This document shows, in pieces, positions 44,101 through 56,400 of a DNA stretch of 64,000 nt (its first letter is position 1; each line of letters opens with the position of its first letter). Made by a program: the position numbers and the translations under genes. The notes under the pieces were generated by a model. That model saw only the letters and a program-made list of their open reading frames with translations. It was not told where the DNA came from and did not search any database. This DNA is from Struthio camelus (taxonomy: Eukaryota; Chordata; Aves; Struthioniformes; Struthionidae). The stretch is from the NCBI RefSeq assembly GCF_040807025.1, contig NC_090952.1, positions 4,046,001-4,110,000 on the forward strand, in the 5' to 3' direction.

Positions 44101-47100
44101 TCGTGTGCTATCTCTGCCTTTCGGGGCGGGGGGGCTCCTGGCTTTCACAGTGCGCCTAGCTTTGGTCTGAGAGCAGGAAGCGGCGGAGAGCTTCTGGGGC
44201 TCTCTGTGCATCGCACACCCGCTAAAACCAAAGCACGGATGTAGCGCGCTCAAGGCACAACCAGGCAGAAATCATTATAGGAATAATTCTACTGGCATCG
44301 CTGGAGGGGCCATACGCATAACACCAGACGGAGGCGGAAGGGCTTCCTCCACTTCTGAGCGTTCAGCGTTTCTCAGGATGATCTCCAGAACCTGGAAATA
44401 AACACGAGTGACCACAGAGGCAATGAAACCAGCTTTTTTATCTTGTTTGTTAATACAAGGGGAGGCAGGAGGGACCTCAAGGTAGCAAAGTTCTTTCATC
44501 ATGTATGTCATTTTGCACTTAACTGTTAAAAAAACTTACTGTGGCAGTTAAGAGCGGTGCGGGCTATATTAAGTAAAAACAAAGCCTGCACTTAACGCCA
44601 GAGAAGATAACTACACGTAATTACTTGTCCTGATGCTGTTTTCCTTGTTTTTCAAACATCCTTCCCATTTCGTTGCACACGCAGAGCCGCTGCATTGTGT
44701 AGCCGGGAGGAAATGGGGGACGGCAAAGCAACACAAGCAACTGTGTGATTTGGGGTGGCAATTATTAGGTCGCTTACTTTGAGGTTTTGGTACAGCTGAG
44801 ATATTTTAGGACTGAAGGTTTGGGCAGCAACTCACAGGAGAACCTATTACCTCCGACAGGTGAGCAGGCATGGAGCTGGTATATCCGATGCTGGGTAGTG
44901 CTGGGCAAAAGCAGAGCAATACAGATATTTTCTGCTGGTTGGATAACGCTGGCTCTCTCTGCCCAGGAGGTCTTCTACAAAAGACACGAGTTGTTAGACA
45001 CTAGTTTTGAACCTCATTTTGTGGCAGGTGTTTGGATGGCTGAGATGGTTTTGGGGCGAGAGGTGAGACAGAGCACACGGGAGGGAGCTTCAGCAAGCAG
45101 GGTTCGTTGCTCGCTCAGGACTCTACTTGGCACCCGTATCATCCATCCTGACGAAATGCCTTTTGCCTGACACACAGCCTCCGGCCCTGACATTTGTAGA
45201 AGATCTAAGGAAGGGAATAATAAGTAGTTTGTGTTACTGCCAGGCAACACAGGCACATATTTGTTTATGTATCTGGAAACTGGTGAAGCTGTGTTAGACA
45301 GACTGAGTGCCTATTCTTTGTCCTGGTCTACTTGACTAGGTGTCATCTTGTCACATGCCAGGTGGCATTTGCAGAAAACAGTTGCTGGACATTTTGGGGG
45401 GTTTTGATGTTTTTAGCTAACTGTTGCCGAACCCGGTAACCAGATAGAGGCAAGGCTGCTGCAACTCCGAGTTCCCACATCCAGCCAGTAGCAAGGCTGA
45501 GTGTGTAGTCCCGATAGGCAGGCATGCACACATACACACCTACATTTATACACAGCCAGCCACAGAGATCAACACAGACAGAAAATGTAGCGCCCATGGC
45601 CGCATCCTATTCCCCTCCCTGACTGATCAGGATGAAAGCCTGTTAATGGAAAAAATATACATATATATCCATGCGTACAGTAAGGATCCATCAAGTAGCT
45701 GGCCTTAGACACCCAGTCTATCCAGGGCTGGCCCCTTGATCCCCTGCTCTCCCAGCTGCCTCATGCACTGGTACACACACGTCTCTTGCACCCGACACCC
45801 AGACTCCACCGTGTGTCTCCAGTACCTGGCTTGGACCTCTTCATCCCTCTACTAGCCAACTTTCAGACCCTCTTGGCTCCAATCCTCTGCTCATCCACAT
45901 GAGGCATCCCTGTGCTGTGAGCCAGGTGCTCTGGGGAGCTGCCCTGGGATCCCCCCACCCCTGCCTTTGTTATCGCCAGTGAACCACCTGGGGAGCTGGT
46001 TGCTGCTGCCTGGGGTAAGCCAGGGCACAAGGACAGCTCCACAACTGCCAGCATCCAGCCACTGATGATATTCCCTGTGTGGCCAACCTTGGAGACAGCC
46101 AGGTAAGCAGGATGGAGATGCTGCAGGAGGTGTCTTGGTACCTCTGACATCCTTATTAGCTCTGGGGTGCCCATGTACATGCCCATTGTTGGGGCTCTGT
46201 GGCCACCTGCTGCTGCCCAGGGCTTTGCAGGAGGCGGGGGGGGGGGGGGGGCAACACTGTGCGTGGTGCACAACAGCTCTGTTAGCAGTCCTGGGGTGGT
46301 GATAAGTATGAGGCTGCATCGACTGCCTTTGCCTTCTTGGTGCTGCCAGACAGGTCATCTTGGGGAGCTGCTGTGATCCCTGCCTCCTCCACGGCAGGGA
46401 GCCAGTTCCTGGCCAGCATTCGTTAGGTTGGAGTTTGCAGGGCAGGAGCCTGAGCTGGGGCACCAGCGAAAGCCATGTTGGTCTTGCCCCAGTTCCACTC
46501 TCATTTACTCACAAGGGGCTTTTTTTCAGCACAGGCGATGCTGGGTCTCTGCAATGAAGTGCCAGAAGCCCCCCACAAAGAGCACAGCCCTGCTGATACA
46601 GGGAGTGAAGGAGGATCAAGGTGGGAGAGGAGTTGTTGGGTAAGTGCCCCAAAGTGGCAAGTGACCAAAGCTAAACCCCAAGGTGGCTTTGAGGGCCTGA
46701 GCACCCCATTCCCAAAAAGTCGGTTGTGCCCAGCGCATCAGAGCAGGAGAGCCTGACGAAGATCCTTTGCTACCTGCCAGAGGCATGGCAATCTCAGGAG
46801 CAATAGAAAGGTTCTCATGACTGAGGTGGTCATCGGGGCTGTTTTGGGGGCCATACAATGAGTGCAGGGTGCTGTGCTGTGAAGGCAGCAGCTGGAGAGT
46901 GCTCTCTCCATAGGAAAGGCCACCAGGCTCAAAGAAGCAGGAGCGCAGTTAAACATGCGCCAGAGTGGGCAGCCCTCAGGGAAATCTCTTGTCCTAACCA
47001 TCTCCACCCAAGATTGTTTGACCATTCCCCTTTGCTGAAGGTGCTGGTGAGAGCAGGCATCTGCACTTGCCCTACAGCCCCCTACAGGATGGGGGGAGTT

Positions 47101-47500
47101 TTGCTGTCAATGCCCTGTGCTTTTTGGTGAAGCTGGGAATACTCTTGGCTGGCCTGACCATGGCTGGAGTGCCAGGTCTGGCCATCTGGGTGTAAATCAT
47201 GCAGCCATGGGTTACCTGTGGGTCCAAGACTGGCAGCACTGTCAGTGAGGAGAAGTGAAGCCCTGGGCTCTGCTGGGGCTAGGGTTTGGGTCTGCTGTAG
47301 CTGGGGGGCACAAACCCAGTGTGCTGAGCCACACACTTTTAGGGCAAAATGGGCAGTTTAGCCCTATTGTGCCTGGAGTTTCTTTTCCTGCTATTTCTGT
47401 CAAAATACATTTTCTTTTCCTAGGTGCTTGTTGCTGAGAATAACTGCTATTTCATTCCTTGCCCACTTCTCTACCAGCCTGCCAGGGCCACCGTTTTAGG
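44101..47500. other. No confident gene
   Basis: It contains a G16 tract (46236-46251) and scattered open frames. One short minus-strand frame after a good acceptor (44,277-44,394) is discussed as a finding. A hydrophobic plus-strand stretch near 47,095-47,190 ends in a stop and belongs to no recognised protein. Confidence 0.4.
46236..46251 (+). repeat. G16 tract
   Basis: Uninterrupted run of 16 guanines. Confidence 0.95.
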
Positions 47501-47519
47501 CTCTAGCTAGGCTCCTTGT

Positions 47520-48335
47520 TTGGTGTGCAGTGGAGACGATCATGTGCGATGCCTTCTGTGTGCCTTTTGGATGTGTCCTACAACTCTCTGTGTTCCTTCA
47601 GGTGTTCCCCAGGGTCTTCCATGAGCCTAGGGGTGCTTCCAAGAGCCTTCCATGTGCCTTTTGTGCACCCAAGGGCCCTCTCTATGTGCATATGGTTTCC
47701 CCCAGGGCCTTCTGTGTGATTTTTGGTGTTTCCCAGGGCCCTCCCTGTTCCTTTCGGTGCAACCTAGTGCACTCAGTGTGCATTCTGGAGCAGCCCAGAC
47801 ACTCCATATGCCCTATGGGTGTACTGCAGTACCCTCTGCGTGCCTTTGGTTGCACCCTGTGACTCTCCATTTGGCTAAGGTGGTTCCAAGGGCCCTTCAT
47901 GTGCCTTTCAGCACATCCAAGGTCTTCCCTTGTGCCTTTAGGTGCAGCCAACAAGCCCCTGTGTGCCTTTGGGTGCACCTGTGAGCTCTCTGTGTCACTT
48001 TGGGCCACCCCTAGGGCCCTCGGTGCTCCATTCGGCGCAGCCTGGGACCCTCCACATACCTCTGAGTGCCCCAGGGCATTCCATTTTCCTTTTAGTGTGC
48101 CCCAAGAGCCTCTGTGTGCCTTTCAGTGCACCTCAGGGCCCTCCGTGCTCCTTTCAATGCGCTCCTAGACACCTCCCTGTGCCTTTGGCTCTCCGTGTCC
48201 TGTTCAGTGGGACTCAGTGCCCTCCACGTGCTGTTCAGCACACCCCCCTGCCCTCCGTGTGCCTTTGTGCCCAGGGCCCTCTGTGTGCCTTTGGGTGTAC
48301 CCCATAAACCTCCATGTTGCCTTTGGCGTCACCTG
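47520..48335 (+). repeat. ~31-bp minisatellite, main array
   Basis: About 800 bp of diverged 30-32 bp units on the theme 'ccctctgtgtgcctttgggtgcacc'. Phrases of the 'tgcctttngg' type recur near 47561, 47591, 47622, 47654, 47686, 47717 and 47748. Because the unit is not a multiple of three and is diverged, the frames it opens are not genes. Confidence 0.85.
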
Positions 48336-48439
48336 AAACATTGAGCAAAGCTATCTGAATGAATAAGGGAACGAGCTTGGCTCTGCTGTTTGGGTTGCAG
48401 CAGCCAGGGCAGCTACATGGAACCGGAGCCCGCAAATGT

Positions 48440-48800
48440 TGTCGCTGTAAACAGTAAGCATACCACATTTTTGCCAGATACAGGACCACAAGTTTTAATA
48501 ATAGATCAGCATACCTATGAAGGTAAAGATCCTTTAAAAAAAAAAAAGTAGTTTTAGTAGTAGGCGTCAATGGTGCAGTTAACACTTATACAGTTGTACG
48601 GGCTAAATTAATATTGTCCAATGACTGTACCATAACTTGTTGTTATGGGGCAAAATGAATATTCTGGGAATGGATATTCTGAAAGGACAGTCTTGGATAG
48701 ATAGCTTGGGTACATGGGAAACTAGTCATCCTCTAGTTACAGGAGAAGCTAATCTCTGTATGATTAAGCCTATAAATCTGCTACAAATAGCACCACCACC
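48440..48800 (+). pseudogene. ERV protease remnant
   Basis: The frame shows the hydrophobic-D-T-G core of retroviral aspartic proteases near 48,478, followed by a broken continuation toward pol. It is interrupted by an A-rich tract (48,535-48,548) and by frame changes. Confidence 0.6.
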
Positions 48801-48804
48801 ACCC

Positions 48805-49000
48805 CCATGCCTAATATCAAACCAGTTAACGTTCCTCAGTGTAAGCTACCCACTCCTGCCATAAAACCTGTGACAGAATTAACTAAACAGTTAGAGCAAC
48901 AGGGTATTATAGAAAAAAAAAAATCACTATATAACAGCCCAGTACAGCCTGTTAAAAAACAGATGGGATATAGCACATCACTGTTCACTACAGGGCTTTA
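48805..49000 (+). pseudogene. ERV reverse-transcriptase N-terminal remnant
   Basis: It holds the typical opening of a retroviral RT (LPTPAIKPV, then a helix ending in EQQGIIE) and stops within about 65 codons. The catalytic palm with its Y-x-D-D motif is absent, because the sequence passes directly to RNase H. Confidence 0.65.
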
Positions 49001-49059
49001 AATAAAGGTACTGGCCGTTTAACAGCTGCTGTTCCTAGTGTTGTAGATATAGTTAATAC

Positions 49060-49420
49060 AACAAATGAATGTGCCTGGGACGGTGAGACAAAAGAAGGGG
49101 TATGGTTCACAGATGGGAGTGCCAAGTGAATGGGGAAACAATGGAGAGGTAAAGCTAGAGAAGCTTTCACAGACTAAATCAAATGCTCGGCCCAGCTGGC
49201 AGAGCTTAGAGCTATGGAAATGTCCATGGAGCAAGGAGCCACTTGTGTCAATATGGACTCAAATGCTGTATGGGCCAGTGCCACCCTGTGGCTAGAGTAT
49301 TGGGAGAAAAAACAATTGGCAAGTAAATGGTAGAGACGCTTGGGAAGAAACACCCTGGGAAAAGATTTATGATATAGCTTAATCTCAGAACGTATCCATA
49401 GGACAAGGTGTATCTGCCCA
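49060..49420 (+). pseudogene. ERV RNase H remnant
   Basis: The three acidic motifs of RNase H can be followed in one frame (in F-T-D-G-S, A-E-L-R and D-S-N), with at least two in-frame stops between or after them. Confidence 0.65.
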
Positions 49421-49479
49421 CCAAAAACCTAAAAACCTTGAGGCAAAGTGGAATTAGATGGCTTATTGTTTGGCTAGAA

Positions 49480-50180
49480 TAAGCACATTACAAAATTCTG
49501 AGGCAGAATGGCTGGGTAAATGGTAACATGAACGGCAAGGACACATGGGGCGTTATGATTTATATCAATAGGCTGCAAGGAAAGGATGGCCTGTGACAAA
49601 AGCTCTGGCAAAACAAATTGTAGACTCATGCCATTTTTGTCAAACAATGGTGCAATACGTGTCAAAAAGACAACAGTTTGCCAGTCTTAGGGAAGGTGAA
49701 CTACTCTGGGAAACTTGGCAAGTATATTATATTGTTCCTCTAAAGCAAACACCTGAAGGCTGGAAATATATCCTTACAGGAGCAAAACTAATCGGCAATA
49801 TAGGCAATGTGTACTACACTTGAGCTGCAACTGGTCTAGCAGCCATTGCTGGTTTAAATAGGTGGTTTGCTACCTTCCTCTTGCCCAGAGAAATACAATC
49901 TGATAATGGATCCTATTTTAAGAATAAAAAAAGTGCAAACTTGGTGTGCTTCAAATGGAGTACAATGGACTTTGCAGCTACTATATCGACCTTAAAGTAA
50001 TGGGATAGTAGAACGGTGGAATGGACTACTAAAACAACAGCTACACAAGAGTGAATCTATTAATACTTCTAAGTGGGGATCCGATTTGCAGGAAGTTGTA
50101 AGACAGCTAAATAAGTAACAACCCCGCCATGGGAAGTCTCCTTGATAAGGGGTTTATGTCAGTACCCACACAAATTCCTG
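49480..50180 (+). pseudogene. ERV integrase remnant
   Basis: A C-H-F-C pair from the zinc-binding domain near 49,640, the second catalytic Asp context S-D-N-G near 49,890, and the Glu context V-E-R-W-N near 50,000 lie in the right order. Stops and frameshifts separate them. Confidence 0.7.
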
Positions 50181-50694
50181 TTAAAACAGAAGTGAAACCC
50201 TATCAAACTCCTGGAGGTGAAGTTGTGGTTAAACATCCAACTCAGAGTTCGATTTGGATGACTGTCATTTTACAAAGGAAAAGGAGTATGGGACGCTGTA
50301 GACACTAGAGGGAGTAAATTGACCATAACTGAGGCTTGGATTATGTCCAAGACCTAGGTATCTTCTCTTGCAGGAAAATGTATTACCTTATCACCGTGGG
50401 AACACGGATAACGGGAACACACACCCAAAACCTATCTTTAACACGTTCCACCTTTTCACATTGCCCATGGAAGAACTCAGGCACTGAAGACCAGTCACAA
50501 TCCATCTTTAAAACTACACTTCCAGGAAGAATACCATCTGTAATAGCATGAGGTCAAGGACTGATAGCAGGCAATAATGTTAAACTAATCCTAAGATCTA
50601 AAGTTATTGTAAATGTAACTATATGTAATAACATTGGATGGGAAGCTGCACGTGGCTTTGACAATAGAGTGGAATGGGTACTAAAGAAACGTAT

Positions 50695-50830
50695 ATTTGC
50701 TATTATTGCTATTAATAGCAGTAATAATAATTATTATTATATAATTATACATATTATATATATATAATTATATATAAATAATAATATTATTATTAATAAT
50801 AATTGGCTATTATTATTATTATATTAGAAA
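50695..50830. repeat. AT-rich microsatellite (ATT/AT)n
   Basis: Runs of tta/ata and ta repeats inside the env-like part of the ERV, with several self-complementary stretches. Confidence 0.9.
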
Positions 50831-51149
50831 AATATTTGCTATAGTAATGTGACATATGTTTTTGACCAAATCACCAAGCAGACTTACTGGATGGCTTCTC
50901 ATATGACTGAACAAAAGATGTCTTATTTTGCACTGTTTAATACATCTATAGTAGTTGGAGTAACCTTAGGTCAACCAGACAGCTTTCTGAAGCGTAACAC
51001 CAAAGTTACTCAATATCTGGAAAACACCTAGAATAAAAAGGAATAAAAATGATATATGATAATAATGAATTTATTTGGTTAGCAAAAGCAGAAACCAGTC
51101 TTACTGAACATCATTGGCATAATATCTTTAAAGGCTGGTCATCTCTAAG

Positions 51150-52437
51150 CATGTGGAGGACAAAAAGGTCATCAGGAGTAGTCAGCATGGATTCACCAAA
51201 GGGAAATCATGCTTAAACAACCTAATAGCCTTCTATGATGGAATGACTGGCTGGGTAGATGAGGGGAGAGCAGTGAATGTTGTCTCCCTGGACTTCAGCA
51301 AGGCTTTTGACACTGTCTCCCATCACATCCTCCTAGGTAAACTCAGGAAGTGTGGGCTAGACCAGTGAACAGTGAGATGAACTGAGGACTGGCTGAATGG
51401 CAGAGTTTAGAGGGTTGTGCTCAGTGGCACAGCATATAGTTGGAGGCCTGTAGCTAGCGGTGTCCCCCAGGGGTCAGTCCTGGGTCCACTCTTGTTCCAC
51501 TTAGTCATCGATGACCTGGAGGAAGGGACAGAGTGCACCCTCAGCAAGTTTGCCGATGATACTAAAGTGGGAGGAGTGGCTGACACACCAGAGGGCTGTG
51601 CTGCCATTCAGAGGGACCTGGACAGGCTGGAGAGGTGGGCGGAGAGGAACCTCCTAAAGTTCAACAAAGGCAAGTGCAGGGTCCTGCACCTAGGCAGGAA
51701 TGACCCCAGGCACCAGTACAGGCTGGGGGCTGACCTGCTGGAAAGCAGCTCTGCAGAGAAGGACCTGGGAGTGCTGGTGGACAACAAGTTAACCATGAGG
51801 CAGCAATGTGGCCAAGAAGGCCTAGGGGATCCTGGGGTGGGTGCGTTAGGCAGAGTGTTGCCAGCAGGTGGAGGGAGGTGATCCTGCCCCTCTCCTCAGC
51901 CCTGGGGAGGCCTCCCCTGGAGTCCTGTGTCCAATTCTGGGCTCCCCGGTACAAGAGAGACATGGCACTACTGGAGAGAGTCCAGCGGAGGGCTACAAAG
52001 AGGATGAGGGGACTGGAGCATCTCTCCTGTGAGGAAAGGCTGCGAGAGCTGGGCCTGTTCATCCTGGAGAAGAGAAGACTGAGAGGCGATCTCATCAACG
52101 TGTACAAGTATGTGAAGGGAGGGTGTCAAGAGGATGGGGCCAGACTCTTTTCAGTGGTGCCCAGCAACAGGACAAGAGGCAACGGGCAGAAACTGAACCA
52201 CAGGAAGTTCCATCTGAACCTGAGAAAAAAAATTCTTGACTGTGAGGGTGACTGAGCATTGGAACAGGTTGCCCAGAGAGGTAGTGGAGTCTCCTTCGCT
52301 GGAGATATTCAAAACCCGTCTGGATGTGATCCTGGGCAATGTGCTCTAGAGGACCCTGCTGGAGCAGGGCGGTGGGACTAGATGATCTCCAGAGGTCCCT
52401 TCCAACCTCAACCATTCTGTGATTCTGTGATTCTGTA
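51150..52437 (+). mobile_element. CR1 LINE, 1.3 kb, inserted in the ERV
   Basis: The longest CR1 here. The reverse-transcriptase part shows [25 protein letters not shown] and a F-A-D-D-T-K catalytic motif (an F/Y-x-D-D box), then the conserved C-terminal region and the CR1 3' end with three attctgtga units. Stops (for example around 51,366 and 51,382) show it is dead. It splits the env/3' part of the ERV and is therefore younger. Confidence 0.95.
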
Positions 52438-52777
52438 AGAAAAAGCTACCAACATATTGTAACTCATATTACATCCTATGCTCATACTGTTAATAAACAC
52501 TCTATTGTTAATTGTTGCAACCTGAACATTGATCTGTTATCTTAAAAATTGAAGAGTACACATAAAGGAAATATTAACTCAAGTTAAATCAAGTTGCAAT
52601 AGTTACAATCAAGTTAAATAGTTACAAAACTATTGTAAATTACTTGTTTCCCATACATATTTATGTTCTTACCATCATTGTGCACGTGCAAGAGGGCTGG
52701 TTATTCATACAATGAATGGATTAAGCTCACTGTGCAATACCAGTAATCATTAAATGTTGGTCTGAGCAAGGGTGGAA

Positions 52778-53401
52778 TGTGATCAACAAATAAACCCCTA
52801 CAGTGGAAGAAGGGTCAGAAGGGATGGGCAAGGGTGAGGTGCCCATGAAGCTCAGGAAAGAATGTGGGGAGTGACTGACCGCAGCTGTTGCAAAGAAAGC
52901 TGAATTTATCTCAACACAAAGGTGACTAGAGGATGGCCTTTGTTTTAGATAAGCAGCTATGCCAGTTGAGTGGATCAACTGACTGTATCATAGTTGAGTG
53001 GATCAGCTGGTTGTATAAATGTTTCTCCCTGAGTTAATCAAAAGAGCATGACTGTCTCCCCGAGTTAGCCAGACCAGCATGGGGGGAGTGTATACACGAC
53101 TCAGCCCAACATAGAGTATAAAACTGAACAACTAACTAATTTTGAAGAGAGCAACGGACTTGAGCAGGTATCAACCCATGTATTCCTTCCCAGGGACTGG
53201 GGATGCCCAGCATCGTGATGGTGAACATATAGAGCCCAGTAATGGGAATCATAGTTGTATTGTGATTCAGCTGTATATTGGAATTGGCGTATTCTGCTAA
53301 GTGTCACTTACACTTGTATTGTGTGATCAGCATACTGCTGCATCACTCTGCTAAAAAATCATATGTAATGCCACATATCTTCAAATTTACTTTATCTTAC
53401 A
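52778..53401 (+). repeat. 3' long terminal repeat of the ERV
   Basis: A purine-rich run (agcaagggtggaa) is followed directly by TGTGATCA, as a polypurine tract precedes a 3' LTR. TATAAA at 53117-53122 is a promoter-like element in a plausible position. The proposed end is ...tcttaca (TG...CA boundaries). No 5' LTR partner is in the window, so the ends are not verified. Confidence 0.6.
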
Positions 53402-56400
53402 ATAAGCACACAGAGAGCCACAGGGCGGCTTGCCAAAACATAGAAGGCCATAGCTCCAGTGAGGGCTGCTGGTAGTATTATAAAACATAGGGATGAAACT
53501 CAGCACTTTGGAACTTGTTATTGAGTTCCACACAGTCTGCTTTCACATAGAGGTTGCCTAGAGATTTCAGTTGGTCCATGCCCCAGCTTTGCCAAATACA
53601 GCATTGGGGTTGCAGGCCCTTCACACATGTGAAGCAAGACAGCAGGATGGACAGCACTCAGGGCGCTGGGTGCTTTCCTGTTGAAGGCAGGAAGGAGAAG
53701 GTGGGCATACTCTTGTATCACTATGTTTGCCAGAAGCAAGCCTCTGCATATAGCAGCTTATATGGGGCAGCTGTGGGACTGGACAGAGAAAATATGACGC
53801 ACTGTATTTCTAAAGCCCCAGGGAGTGAGGAGTGCTGATTCCACCTCCTGACTGTCCAACATCAAGCAAGAAGAGCAGTAATGGTACTACTGCTGCTCTT
53901 GCTGTGGTGACACAGGATGATATGCTCTTGCTGTGGTGACACAGGATGATAAATAGCAGTCACTGACTTGATGGGTTAATGCTACAGCTCCTTTTCCCTC
54001 AGCAGCCAGGTGCCTAGGGTAGTACAGCATCTTGGTGAGGTAGGGAAGTGCTATTCCTTGAGTGTCCTTGAGAGGGAAGGAACCAGGGGCTCTCATACAT
54101 GTGAGATGTGCTAAGGTAAATTTTATTTCAACTTCTTGACATTCCTATCTATTCTGCTGAGCACTTGGTCCTCTCACATGGAGCAGGGTGACTTTGCCAG
54201 GACACTGTCATGTCCTTGGCTCACCTGCTGGCACTGCCACAGTGGTACAGGCCCTGGGAAAGTGGCTGGGTTTTTGGGGGAGTGGAGAGGGGCAGAGCAG
54301 CATAAACTATAACATAGGCTCAAGATGTAGGGTCATGCCCATTCAGGCTAAAATATGCTGTCTGTCCCTCATCTCATGTGATCATTGCCAGCCCCAGAGC
54401 AGCCTATAAAACAGCCTAGATGACCCTGTGGGTGCATTAACTGCCTCATCTGCCGAGGCAGCCATGTGCTGTCGCAGATACTGTCCCAGGCCACAAGACA
54501 GGCACTCACTCTCGCCTGCTTCCCCAGCAGTGCCAGGCAGCAGAGTAGCAACCCTCACTGGCACTAGGACTGCCTTTCCAGGAGGTGAAGAGGTCCTGCG
54601 TGTGAGACACCCAGGCGGGAGACCTGCATGCCCCAAGCTGAGAGCAGGAAAAATTATTATCTTGTGATACCTGATAGCCCATCTCTGATAGCTGCCATGG
54701 CCATCAGAGAGGCAGCTGCCTGCAGCTCATTCTTTCCATTTATGACTGTATCACAAACCATTTGGTGTACATAACCTTGGAAGAGGCTGGCCCCGGCCTG
54801 AGCAGCAAAAGTGTGGCCAGCTCTGGCCCCAGTGGAAGCAGTCCCAGTGACCACCCTGCTCTCAGCTCCTCTCCACAAGGCCTCAAGACTTGAACTGATT
54901 ATCTTCTTACACTTACATCCAGCCTGGAAGGTCAGAGAGACCTATCTTGCTCTGCCTGCCCCTCATGGTGTTCTATGAACCCACACTGTTCTCCCCTTTG
55001 CTGTCTTTCATTGAGCCCCAGACACGCTGGTGTGATAGCACTGTTAAAATAACCTGGGGCAATGCACCAGTGAAGCAGGAGTCACCATCTCTGCCCTTGC
55101 TAGGAAGGCCCAATGCATACATTTCCCATCATTGGAAAAAAGGGAATGGGAGGAAAGGCTGGGACACTGGCAGGCTCAAAGGCTGGGTGAGCAGTGTGAG
55201 CCTTTGAACTGGGTACACCTTCTGGAGCTGTAAGGTCTGGCCCTCTTGCATGCCTGATAGAGAGGCATCTTTATCCTGCAAGAGGCCAGAGTTTGGGCCA
55301 GCTGCTTCTGGCTGCTTTCCCTAAAGGACGTGAATGCCAAAGTCAGCCTGCCCACTGTCAGCTGTCAAGAAGCAGCAAGGGCCAGCTGCTCCCGAAGGGA
55401 GCTGGGTAAAATAACACAGCTAGTAGGGCTGGGGTCTCACCAGCCGGGATTCAGTCCCACAGCACCCAAGCAAGACAAGCAGGGCAGACTCAGCGATCAC
55501 GGCGAGGTTCAGCCAAGAGTCAAGATCATCAGCAAGTTTGTGGTGATGATGCAGGTCCAAACTCAAGCCAATAAGTCAATTTTCAGATCACAATCAAGTG
55601 CAGTGATTGCCAGGGAGGTCCATGGTCACAAGGCAGGTCTGAGGTCATGTCAGGAAGCCAGTCTGCAGATCAGGATCAGAGTTCATAGCCAGACACGGTA
55701 TGGCTGTGGCTAAGCTGGAGACTGGTCCTCCTGCAATATAACTCAAGCAGGGGCTAAAGGTCCAGGGCTGAGCTTATATGCGCTCCTGGGCCCACAGGCA
55801 GAGGTGTGGATGGAGGCCCCAGGTGAGCTGGTAAGGGCCATTAAGGCCCATTTGTGCCCTCAGGAACCTGACACCAGATGCCTCTATCAAGCATTTGGGT
55901 GGGCTCCTGCCTTTGGCTTAGTATAGCAAACACTCCCAAGCACAGAGCTACCAGATGCTGGCAAACATCTGTTCAGGTGCTGCTAGCGCAACCAGGGCCA
56001 GAGGTGAAGTGGCAGGGGGACTGTGCCTCTTCCGGTTGGAAACCAGACTTGTTCCTCTCCTAGATAACACTGTACATCTGCTTATCTAAAACTAGCATCC
56101 AAGTTTAGGTAGGAGTGGATTCCCTGCCCTAGCTCGGCCGGGAGAGTTGGCTAGGAGGCTGCAGGAACTGCCTAGGTTTGGGAGCCCCGTAAGTCTTCCT
56201 TTGGGCCCTGGCTATTAATGAGCAGAGGATGTTGTTACACGCCAGCAAGAGCTGCTACCTGCTCTCCTCCCCGTTCGTTATCTCAGCAAGCGATGGGTTC
56301 TGCACCTTGCTTAACTTCTCCATTCGCTCTGTCTAACTGCAAGTCCGGCCCAGTGCCAATGGGACCTGCTGGTCCCAGGCAGCAAGGCCAGGCCCAGACC

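Larger units (their letters stand above)
48400..53401 (+). mobile_element. Degenerate, 5'-truncated endogenous retrovirus with 3' LTR, interrupted by a CR1
   Basis: In order on the plus strand: a protease-like segment with a D-T-G core (about 48,440-48,800); the very start of reverse transcriptase (about 48,810-49,000); an RNase H segment (F-T-D-G-S, then A-E-L-R, then D-S-N, about 49,060-49,330); integrase (C-x-x-C near 49,640, S-D-N-G near 49,890, N-G-I-V-E-R-W-N near 49,990); env-like remnants (about 50,330-51,030); and an LTR. Gag, a 5' LTR and nearly all of the polymerase core are missing. Stops and frame breaks occur throughout, so no protein can be made. The class is unsettled; pol motifs suggest an ERV-L/spuma-like (class III) element. 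Confidence 0.85.

Noticed and set aside
43292-44253. Frames up to 292 codons rich in His, Thr, Cys and Val
   Set aside because: They translate the TG/CA tract and are present in all frames on both strands.
47095-47194. Hydrophobic stretch resembling a membrane helix
   Set aside because: Isolated, bounded by stops, no matching neighbours; not enough to call a gene or pseudogene.
47516-48307. Overlapping frames rich in Cys, Pro and Phe
   Set aside because: They are minisatellite translations. The unit length is not a multiple of three and the array is strongly diverged.
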